Below, one piece after another: positions 6,692-12,247 of a stretch of DNA of 12,247 nucleotides. Where the stretch lies: the NCBI GenBank assembly GCA_030640905.1, contig DAOWIM010000302.1, positions 1-12,247 of the forward strand. The letters are read 5' to 3'. This stretch comes from a bacterium (GTDB taxonomy: Bacteria; Zixibacteria; MSB-5A5; GN15; FEB-12). The number at the start of each line of letters is the position of its first letter. Position 1 is the first letter of the stretch. The translations under genes were made by a program, and so were the position numbers. The notes beneath the pieces were generated by a model. The model saw nothing but the letters and a program-made list of their open reading frames with translations. It was not told the origin of the DNA and made no database searches.

Positions 6692-7535
6692 GCAGAAAAA
6701 AATGGTTGAGCGCCTGAAACGCTCGTCGGCATACAGAACGGCATACAAAGATACCGAATTCATTAGCCGCGACTATCTTCGTCCCACCCGACTGCAGTTG
6801 GAATTACTGAAACCGGAGATGGTTTTCAGACACCATAAGATTACATCAACTATCGTCGTGTTTGGCGGTACGCGGATCACCGAAACGAAAGAGGCAAAAG
6901 CAGAGGTCGGTCGGCTTGAGCAAAAACTGAAGAAGAATCCGAGTGATGTAACCCTCAAGCGTCAACTCACTACCGCGAAGGCGGTGCTCCGCAAATCCCA
7001 TTTCTACGGTGAAGCCCACGAGTTTGGCCGACTGGTATCGGCTGAAAGCCAGCAGAACGATGATTACGAATATGTCATTGTTACCGGTGGTGGGCCTGGT
7101 ATCATGGAAGCGGCCAACCGAGGCGCATGGGAAGTCGGGTGCAAATCAATGGGGCTAAATATCAGACTCCCGATGGAACAGGAACCGAATCCTTATATTA
7201 GTCCCGAGCTTTGTATGAATTTCCACTATTTTGCAGTTCGTAAAATGCATTTCATGCTTCGGGCCAAAGCGCTGATCGCTTTTCCGGGTGGTTATGGAAC
7301 GCTTGATGAGCTTTTTGAGGCGCTGACGCTGGTGCAGACGAAGAAAATGCAGCAGTTGCCGATCATCCTGTTCGGAGAGAAATACTGGAAGAAGTTGATT
7401 GATTTTGAATATCTTGTCAAAGAAGGTACTATTGCGCCGGAAGACATAGAGCTATTTGTCTATGCTGACAAGGCGAAAGATGCCTGGGAGTATATCAAGT
7501 ACTTCTACAAAACGAAGGCATCAGGCAACCAGTAG
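6669..7535 (+). CDS. LOG-family protein (long form), probable nucleoside 5'-monophosphate phosphoribohydrolase
   Basis: A 288-residue Rossmann-fold protein of the LOG/TIGR00730 family. Members hydrolyse nucleoside 5'-monophosphates (cytokinin ribotides in plants, AMP and others in bacteria) to free base and ribose-5-phosphate. Two family signatures are intact: GGGPGIMEA (140-148, with Glu 147) and PGGYGTLDE (206-214). It is longer than the ~190-residue plant-type enzymes. There is an N-terminal helical segment (about 1-55, with DYLRPTRLQLELLKP) and a Lys/Glu-rich probable coiled-coil insertion (about 72-110) between the first strand (STIVVFGGTRI) and the catalytic core; similar extensions are known in long bacterial LOG proteins. 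The ATG at 6669 has GGAG about 9 bases upstream and lies inside the end of the MBL gene, a 23-base overlap that suggests translational coupling. An upstream in-frame start at 6627 would lie entirely within the MBL gene and has no support. Confidence 0.9.
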   Translation: MKKATKAEQKKMVERLKRSSAYRTAYKDTEFISRDYLRPTRLQLELLKPEMVFRHHKITSTIVVFGGTRITETKEAKAEVGRLEQKLKKNPSDVTLKRQLTTAKAVLRKSHFYGEAHEFGRLVSAESQQNDDYEYVIVTGGGPGIMEAANRGAWEVGCKSMGLNIRLPMEQEPNPYISPELCMNFHYFAVRKMHFMLRAKALIAFPGGYGTLDELFEALTLVQTKKMQQLPIILFGEKYWKKLIDFEYLVKEGTIAPEDIELFVYADKAKDAWEYIKYFYKTKASGNQ

Positions 7536-7567
7536 ATTCCAGCAGTTACGATCTGATCTGTGTTGTC

Positions 7568-8077
7568 TCAGTCAGCCTGATGGTCGAGATAGAACCGAAT
7601 GAAGTCATCTCCCTTTGAGGTCAGGCCGTAGTAGGTGTGGTTGCGGTGTTTGATCCACTTGTTTGCCGCGATCCCTTTGCGATACTGTACAATTTTTGGT
7701 TCGACTCGTTCCAGCAGAGAGAGGTCGCGAAGTTTGCGGTGGCGACCGAAGGCCTCGGTTTTTGAGATACCGACAGCTCTGGCGACTACCAGTGAATAGT
7801 CGATGCCCATCTGAAGATGATGTTCCATGATTGCAAAGTCGATTCGGTCGAGGCTGTCGTAGATGTCGTCCGGTTGAAATCCACTCGGTTGCAGAATGTC
7901 TTCCCATTGTAAGTTGACGAGCCTCTCCTGATCGGTCGCTTTCAGGCTGGGGCAATCATGACGGTGGACCTTCAAGACATTGTTGTGGGAGTAGTAACCG
8001 ATGATCTTCTCGTCCGGACGGGGAGAGCAACATCGGGCCTGCACGTACTCGTCTTTTAGCTTGATTTCCTTGGCCAT
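7568..8077 (-). CDS. RelA/SpoT-type Cys-Cys-His-Cys domain fused to a winged helix (DUF2250-like)
   Basis: A 169-residue soluble protein in two parts. Residues about 10-50 read like the zinc-finger/RIS domain of long RelA/SpoT proteins, which has the pattern CC-P-xDxIIGY...VHRxDCPxL. Here Cys16, Cys17, His38 and Cys42 are all kept. No (p)ppGpp synthetase or hydrolase domain is present. Residues about 75-169 look like a winged helix: a helix starting at DRIDFAIMEHHL, a turn with AVGISKTEAFGRH, the LERV wing and a C-terminal stretch with HTYYGLTSKGDDFIR. That layout resembles DUF2250 proteins. In RelA the Cys-rich domain helps contact the ribosome and senses state, so a regulatory role is inferred; DNA or RNA binding by the C-terminal part is plausible but unproven. 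The ATG at 8077 has no Shine-Dalgarno sequence; TATATATTGA ends 3 bases before it, suggesting a leaderless or near-leaderless mRNA. It converges with the LOG gene and diverges from the DUF819 gene. Confidence 0.75.
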   Translation of the reverse strand: MAKEIKLKDEYVQARCCSPRPDEKIIGYYSHNNVLKVHRHDCPSLKATDQERLVNLQWEDILQPSGFQPDDIYDSLDRIDFAIMEHHLQMGIDYSLVVARAVGISKTEAFGRHRKLRDLSLLERVEPKIVQYRKGIAANKWIKHRNHTYYGLTSKGDDFIRFYLDHQAD

Positions 8078-8092
8078 AAGTCAATATATACT
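8061..8092 (+). promoter_or_regulatory. Putative promoter of the DUF819 gene
   Basis: TTGATT (8061-8066) and TATATA (8085-8090) are 18 bases apart, and TATACT (8087-8092) offers a second -10 reading. Transcription would start near 8097, some 40 bases before the ATG at 8140. The -35 box lies inside the first codons of the divergent gene, so the two promoters overlap. Assigned by eye. Confidence 0.35.
8081..8090 (-). promoter_or_regulatory. TATATATTGA element immediately upstream of the start at 8077
   Basis: On the minus strand this 10-base element ends 3 bases before the ATG. It fits a -10 box (TATATA or TATATT) placed so that transcription would begin at or within a few bases of the start codon. 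The identical 10-mer occurs before pcm (10049-10058). No Shine-Dalgarno sequence lies between it and the ATG. Confidence 0.4.
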
Positions 8093-8139
8093 TAATTGCA
8101 GAAATCGGTACTTTGAAATCGAGGAAATGAATACAACCA

Positions 8140-9315
8140 ATGACTGACTCACTGATATCAACGCCGGCAGGAATTCTGGCCGTTCTGGCAGGTATAACTT
8201 CGTTATTCTTCTATCTTGAAAAGAAAACTAAGTGGGGGTTTTTCAATTACTTCCCACCGCTGATATTTATCTATGTACTGCCGGTAGTCCTTTCCAACTC
8301 CGGACTGATTCCAACCAAAGCGCCGGTGTACGATTTTATGGGCGACATCCTGCTCCCGATGTTCCTGACTTTGATGCTTCTGGATGTTAATGTCAAGGGC
8401 ACAATCAAAGTTATGGGGCGCGGTATTTTTGTCATGTTGGCGGGGACGCTCGGAGTTGTGATCGGGGCGCCGCTCGGTTTCATGTTGGTCAAGCATGGTC
8501 TCGGTCCCGAAGCGTGGAAGGGGTTTGGGGCTCTCGCCGGAAGCTGGATTGGCGGGACCGGCAACATGGCGGCGGTTGCTCATGCTCTGGAGATGGATGA
8601 GAGTGCGTTGGATTTCGGTTATGCGGTCATTGCCGACAATGTCGTCTATTTGATCTGGCTGCCAATCATGCTCGCTTCCAAAAACTTTGCCGGTCGTTTC
8701 AACCGTTTTACCGGAATTACCGAAGAGCGCGTGGAAGCGATGAAAAAAGCTGCCAGTGAGCTGACTCTGGAGAAAGGACAGGTGGAGATGCGACACATTC
8801 TCTATCTGGCTTTTATTGGATTCTCAGTGACGGCTCTTGCAATCTGGCTGGCCGGAATGATCCCTCCGATGGGAGCGGTTCTCACGACGAACACTTACAA
8901 GGTGTTGCTGGTGACGGTCTTTGGGCTGGGGTTATCGTTTACGCCGGCGTCGCGCATTCCCGGATCGCACGCACTGGCGATGGCGCTGGTCTATTTGTTT
9001 GTAGCTCGTATGGGTGCCAAGGCTGACCTCTCTGATCTGAGCACTGCGGTGTTCTGGTTCCTGCTTGGTTCCTATGTCTGGATTTTCATACACGGAACTG
9101 TTTTGGTTGGAGCGGCTCGCTTATTCAAGGTCGATGTTCATACCGCCGCGATAGCATCGGCGGCCAACATCGGTGGTGCGGCCTCTGCGCCAATAGTTGC
9201 TGCTGTACATAATCCGGTGCTGGTGCCGGTGTCGATTCTGATGGCGCTGATGGGGTATGCGATTGGAACCCCCGCGGCCATTCTGGCGGCATTTCTATGC
9301 AAGGTGGTCAATTAG
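8140..9315 (+). CDS. DUF819-family integral membrane protein (YjcL-like), putative transporter
   Basis: A 391-residue polytopic inner-membrane protein of the DUF819 family (B. subtilis YjcL type). About ten hydrophobic segments are visible, for example around 8-26, 38-52, 68-82, 93-116, 162-180, 218-240, 255-268, 302-326 and 360-388. Two similar glycine-rich motifs, SWIGGTGNMAAVAHAL (135-150) and NIGGAASAPIVAAV (343-356), sit in the first and second halves. Such paired motifs are common in transporters built from internal repeats. The substrate is unknown in the family. A charged cytoplasmic loop lies at about 184-216. The ATG at 8140 gives the family's usual N-terminus. GAGG (8121-8124) lies 15 bases upstream, which is further than ideal, and an upstream mini-ORF at 8127 overlaps the start. 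It is convergent with pcm, with only 40 bases between them. Confidence 0.85.
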   Translation: MTDSLISTPAGILAVLAGITSLFFYLEKKTKWGFFNYFPPLIFIYVLPVVLSNSGLIPTKAPVYDFMGDILLPMFLTLMLLDVNVKGTIKVMGRGIFVMLAGTLGVVIGAPLGFMLVKHGLGPEAWKGFGALAGSWIGGTGNMAAVAHALEMDESALDFGYAVIADNVVYLIWLPIMLASKNFAGRFNRFTGITEERVEAMKKAASELTLEKGQVEMRHILYLAFIGFSVTALAIWLAGMIPPMGAVLTTNTYKVLLVTVFGLGLSFTPASRIPGSHALAMALVYLFVARMGAKADLSDLSTAVFWFLLGSYVWIFIHGTVLVGAARLFKVDVHTAAIASAANIGGAASAPIVAAVHNPVLVPVSILMALMGYAIGTPAAILAAFLCKVVN

Positions 9316-9355
9316 GGGTGGGGTCCGAACGCCTTGTCCCTGAAAGAGAGCACCT

Positions 9356-10042
9356 CTATTCTGGAATGTTACGGATTGAACCCTGCATCGGAACAAAGCG
9401 AACAGAATAGAGTGACTCCTGTTCGTATCCGTCCTTGGTTCGCCGAAGTCTAATCAGGTCTTGATAATCGTGTCGTTCTCGGTCCAGCGGGTAGATCATG
9501 CATCCGCCTGGTTTCAATTGTTCAGCCAGAATCGACGGTTCAACCGGTGCAGCGGCAGTGACGATGATAGCGTCGAACGGCGCGTGCTCAGGCCAACCGA
9601 GTGAACCATCTGCTAAACGAGTAGTCACGTTGGTATACCCGAGCGACCTTAGCTGATCTGTAGCTATATGATGTAACTCGGCGATTATCTCAATAGTGAA
9701 AACCTCGCTGGCAATTTCAGCCAGGACAGCAGTTTGATAACCGCAGCCAGTGCCGATTTCCAGCACACGATGATCCGGTTTGATCCGAGCTTCTTCAGTC
9801 ATTGAGGCAACGATGTACGGCTGGGAAATTGTCTGGGCGTGACCGATTGGTACCGGGGTGTCGTCGTACGCTTCATGGCGGTTGGCCGCCGGTACAAAGA
9901 GGTGCCGGGGGACCTTGCCAAGAGCCTCAAGCACTGCTTCGTTCCGGATGCCCCGGCGCATAAGTTGCTTTTCAACCATTGCGTGACGCTGGGGGGTAAA
10001 TAATGTAGCCTCGGTTTTCTTTTGTGATCCAAACCAATCCAT
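9356..10042 (-). CDS. pcm: Protein-L-isoaspartate O-methyltransferase
   Basis: A 228-residue SAM-dependent methyltransferase that repairs isoaspartyl residues in aged proteins in the cytoplasm. Visible motifs: VPRHLFVP (44-51), the substrate-side segment PVPIGHAQTISQPYIVA (63-79), the SAM-binding motif VLEIGTGCGYQ (93-103), the Asp-Gly pair in ADGSLGW, FDAIIVTAA, and LKPGGCMIYP. All are in canonical order and full length. The start could be the ATG at 10042 or the internal Met22 at 9979, which gives 207 residues, close to the E. coli enzyme. The upstream start is preferred because homologues commonly keep an Arg a few residues before the MVExQL segment, as seen here. Neither has a Shine-Dalgarno sequence. 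The upstream one has TATATATTGA six bases before it. It converges with the DUF819 gene, and no terminator was recognised between them. Confidence 0.95.
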   Translation of the reverse strand: MDWFGSQKKTEATLFTPQRHAMVEKQLMRRGIRNEAVLEALGKVPRHLFVPAANRHEAYDDTPVPIGHAQTISQPYIVASMTEEARIKPDHRVLEIGTGCGYQTAVLAEIASEVFTIEIIAELHHIATDQLRSLGYTNVTTRLADGSLGWPEHAPFDAIIVTAAAPVEPSILAEQLKPGGCMIYPLDRERHDYQDLIRLRRTKDGYEQESLYSVRFVPMQGSIRNIPE

Positions 10043-10048
10043 AACTAA

Positions 10049-10058
10049 TCAATATATA
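10049..10058 (-). promoter_or_regulatory. TATATATTGA element upstream of pcm
   Basis: The minus-strand 10-mer is identical to the one before the gene at 7568-8077 and ends 6 bases from the pcm ATG. Read as a -10 box it puts the transcription start within about 2-5 bases of the start codon, so the mRNA would be leaderless or nearly so. No convincing -35 partner was found. Confidence 0.4.
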
Positions 10059-10106
10059 TCTGGAAGATAGGTGACACCATAGGCAAAAGGCTAAAAGTTG
10101 GTAACA

Positions 10107-10140
10107 ATAAAAAAGAGACCAACCATCTGGTTGGTCTCTT
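10107..10140 (-). terminator. Intrinsic terminator of the dockerin-tailed peptidase gene
   Basis: A perfect 12-bp stem (10113-10124 pairing with 10129-10140) closes a 4-base loop. In the minus direction it is followed by an unbroken T-run (six A on the plus strand, 10109-10114, two of them within the stem). It lies 27 bases after the stop of the gene at 10167 and upstream of pcm, so it separates these two minus-strand genes into different transcription units. Confidence 0.9.
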
Positions 10141-10166
10141 GAAAGATCGGAAGTAGAGTGTTGCCC

Positions 10167-12247
10167 CTAGAAGGCGCAAATAGGCGCTGGGCCGTTTGGG
10201 ATTCCAAAGAGGTATTCAACCAAATATGTTACATCAGAGATATTTACGTACTGATCACCGTTGGTCGAGCCGGCCAGGAATGGATCAGGCGCCGGGCCGA
10301 TAGGGGTTCCAAACAGGAACCCTACCAGGAAAGTAACATCCGATACATTGACATCGCCGCTTGTGTTGGCGTCGCCACAAACAAACCCAGCAAAAATAAA
10401 GCTGAATGGCTGGCTCTGATACGACGACTGATGACCGAGATCATCTTTGCCCTTCACACGCCAGAAATATTGTTGGTCAACAGTGAAGTTCGTCTCATCA
10501 AGATACAGGAATGTGTCGGGGACTGCACTGGAATATACTGAATGGTAGAAATTCTCGTCGGTTGCGATCTGAATATAATACGATTCGGGCGACTCTTCAT
10601 ACTCCGGTGGCTCATCAGTGGACCATTTAAAGGTTACACCGAATCCGCCCGCACTGGAGGCGTCATAAGGCCATTGGAGAGTCGGAACAGCCGGTGCTTC
10701 ATAGTCTAGTCGGAAGAAAGCGCTGTCTGACCACCCCGAAACATTCCCCGCTGAGTCACCTCGTTGAGCCTGCCAGAACCAGCGACCCTGGTTGATGACA
10801 TCGGGCATGAGGAAGTCGATACCAACTATTGGCCCGTAGGTCGAGACTCCTGAGGCGAATGTGGAGTCCTGCGAAATCCTGAGGTTGGTGTATTCAGGTG
10901 AAGCTTGTCCGCCACCACCACCACCACTGAAGAGGAACTGGAAACTTTGCTGAGCAACCCAGCCGTTATTTATCGGACTAACCGGAGTGGAGGGAGTCGG
11001 AGCGATATTGTCCACGACGAAGTAATATGAATTCAACTGTAGCGAAGATGAATCGGTACCCACAAACTTGCGTACCGCCCAGTAGTAGCTTCCGTCATCA
11101 AGCGAGTCAGCCGATGGCATGGAGAAGGAAGGCTCGGTAATTCCGGTGTACAGGCGCTCCACGGTTTCGATACCGGCATCGGTTGCGATGTACAGACTGT
11201 ACGAATCAGCTGCACCGTCCCAGGTGAATGAAAGGGACCGATCCTGGTGGTAAGATATATCCTCAGGGGTCAGCAATGTCGGAGGAAAATACGGATTTGT
11301 AACTGTCAGCGTGAATGATGTCTGATCTGAGGAGAATTCCGATCCTGAGGCATCGACCGTGAACAGGTTTATTTGTTGATCCAGCACCTCTGCCGGAATG
11401 GTGACAGAAAAGTCAAAGACCGAATTGCTGCCCGGTGCGATCTGGAGTGTCAGCATATTGGGTTGGATATCCCATCCCATTTCATCGGTGGGCGTTACCG
11501 AAATGTAGTCATTGTTATTCCCAGTATTCTCTACCGTGATGCTGAACGGAACGACATCGGGCGATCCGCCGCCAATATCACTTGGTGTCGTAAGGGCGAC
11601 AGCATAGTAAGCATCAGCGTAAATGATCACCCGTCCAATAGCTACGGTGCCGTCGGACCTGGAGGACGCAGTACATATGATCGAATCACGGTCCCAGGCC
11701 ATTGCCTCAGATGGTACCGTTGCGGTAATAACAAAATATACCGAGTCGTAAACATCGAGAGTGTCAATATAGTCAATGGTTTGATCTATCCAGCCCTGGT
11801 TGTCGTTAATATGTATAGTCACCGAGTCAAGATTTGCGCCAACATTCGAAACCCAGAATTCTACCGGCGTGGAAAGGCCGGGGTCAACTGTCGTATTCGG
11901 TGTGTCGTAGACGGCCAGCGCTCTCGTATTGCCGGGAGTATGTATGCGGTCGGGGCTGACTATCAGCGAGTATTTTTGCGGATCGGTCGGCACGTTGTAT
12001 CCAGAGACCCGCGCTTTCCACAAACCCGGTGTTGGATCGAACACATCAACTTGTTCGATGTTATTGAGCCGGTCTATACCCTTCATGGCAGCCTGCCCCG
12101 GTTCGTCGCCATTGAGTATCCACGGGTACTCCTCGCCGGAGAACGGGTCTATCAGTATGAGGTCCAGATCGTTAACCAGAGCGGGACCAGAGACTGCAGT
12201 TGCTCCGGGATCGTCCCAGACCAGCGTGACTCGGAGATCCTCTCCGG
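10167..12247 (-). CDS. Secreted S8-type (subtilisin-like) serine peptidase, C-terminal part with dockerin-like tail (N-terminus beyond right edge)
   Basis: The frame is open from the right edge to a TAG at 10167-10169; 692 residues are visible. Residues about 1-98 read as the beta-sandwich that follows the catalytic domain in many S8 peptidases: LRVTLVWDDP, NDLDLILIDP, DRLNNIEQV, VSGYNVP. The catalytic Asp/His/Ser are outside the window, so the protease call rests on this domain. Next are two NEW3/CARDB-like beta-sandwich regions (about 118-210 and 215-317) and three fibronectin-III-like modules (about 320-412, 415-515, 517-621), each with an SYSLYIATD- or YYIQIATD-like strand or a WFWQA/YFWRV strand. 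The end is a dockerin type I-like domain with two calcium loops (625-636, DANTSGDVNVSD; 660-671, STNGDQYVNISD) and repeated GPAP ends. The second loop has Ser in place of the first Asp. A six-glycine run lies near residue 441. It is probably exported or surface-bound. The strong terminator lies just after it. A start at 12086 is not the real one. Confidence 0.85.
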   Translation of the reverse strand, partial: GEDLRVTLVWDDPGATAVSGPALVNDLDLILIDPFSGEEYPWILNGDEPGQAAMKGIDRLNNIEQVDVFDPTPGLWKARVSGYNVPTDPQKYSLIVSPDRIHTPGNTRALAVYDTPNTTVDPGLSTPVEFWVSNVGANLDSVTIHINDNQGWIDQTIDYIDTLDVYDSVYFVITATVPSEAMAWDRDSIICTASSRSDGTVAIGRVIIYADAYYAVALTTPSDIGGGSPDVVPFSITVENTGNNNDYISVTPTDEMGWDIQPNMLTLQIAPGSNSVFDFSVTIPAEVLDQQINLFTVDASGSEFSSDQTSFTLTVTNPYFPPTLLTPEDISYHQDRSLSFTWDGAADSYSLYIATDAGIETVERLYTGITEPSFSMPSADSLDDGSYYWAVRKFVGTDSSSLQLNSYYFVVDNIAPTPSTPVSPINNGWVAQQSFQFLFSGGGGGGQASPEYTNLRISQDSTFASGVSTYGPIVGIDFLMPDVINQGRWFWQAQRGDSAGNVSGWSDSAFFRLDYEAPAVPTLQWPYDASSAGGFGVTFKWSTDEPPEYEESPESYYIQIATDENFYHSVYSSAVPDTFLYLDETNFTVDQQYFWRVKGKDDLGHQSSYQSQPFSFIFAGFVCGDANTSGDVNVSDVTFLVGFLFGTPIGPAPDPFLAGSTNGDQYVNISDVTYLVEYLFGIPNGPAPICAF

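Noticed and set aside
9316..9355. A search for a bidirectional terminator between the convergent DUF819 and pcm genes.
   Set aside because: No stem longer than a few base pairs and no T-run on either strand was seen.
1..12247. A search for CRISPR arrays, tRNA or rRNA genes, insertion sequences, toxin-antitoxin pairs and defence genes.
   Set aside because: No regularly spaced repeats, tRNA T-loop signatures, transposase motifs or known defence domains were found by eye; the window reads as ordinary chromosome with a few unusual architectures.

Overview
The window looks like a chromosomal segment of an uncultivated bacterium of the FCB supergroup, most likely Candidatus Zixibacteria or a close relative. 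This is inferred from style and not proven: GC is about 50 percent (by eye), there is a secreted S8-type peptidase ending in a dockerin-like tail, there is a large secreted protein of the type common in those lineages, and the housekeeping enzymes have no strong enterobacterial or firmicute character. I see no rRNA or tRNA gene, no CRISPR array, no insertion sequence and no phage gene.

Layout. 1-785 (minus): N-terminal part of a secreted protein of unknown function, running off the left edge. 786-1135: no convincing gene. 1136-1312 (minus): a short relic that reads like the C-terminal end of an M16 (pitrilysin-type) peptidase, abutting the end of glgP. 1315-3879 (minus): glgP, alpha-glucan phosphorylase. 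3880-4030: divergent promoter region with an 8-bp inverted repeat. 4031-7535 (plus): a probable three-gene operon of 6-phosphofructokinase, a beta-CASP metallo-beta-lactamase-fold RNase-like protein, and a long-form LOG-family nucleotide phosphoribohydrolase whose start overlaps the preceding gene. 7568-8077 (minus): a small protein joining a RelA/SpoT-type Cys-Cys-His-Cys domain to a winged-helix (DUF2250-like) domain. 8140-9315 (plus): DUF819-family membrane protein, divergent from the previous gene. 9356-10042 (minus): pcm, protein-L-isoaspartate methyltransferase. 10107-10140: strong intrinsic terminator. 10167-12247 (minus): C-terminal part of a large secreted S8-type serine peptidase with beta-sandwich repeats and a dockerin-like tail, running off the right edge.

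How it fits together. GlgP releases glucose-1-phosphate from glycogen and PFK commits the derived hexose phosphate to glycolysis, so the divergent glgP/pfkA pair is a compact storage-carbon module that could share control through the inverted repeat between them. The MBL and LOG proteins are probably co-translated and point to RNA and nucleotide turnover. The remaining genes are protein repair (pcm), a possible stringent-response-like sensor (7568-8077), a putative transporter, and two exported proteins.

Most worth a second look: the stand-alone RelA/SpoT-type regulatory domain fused to a winged helix; a 10-base element shared by two genes that lack a Shine-Dalgarno sequence; the M16 peptidase relic; and the dockerin-tailed protease. 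I found no clear multi-gene defence or mobile system.
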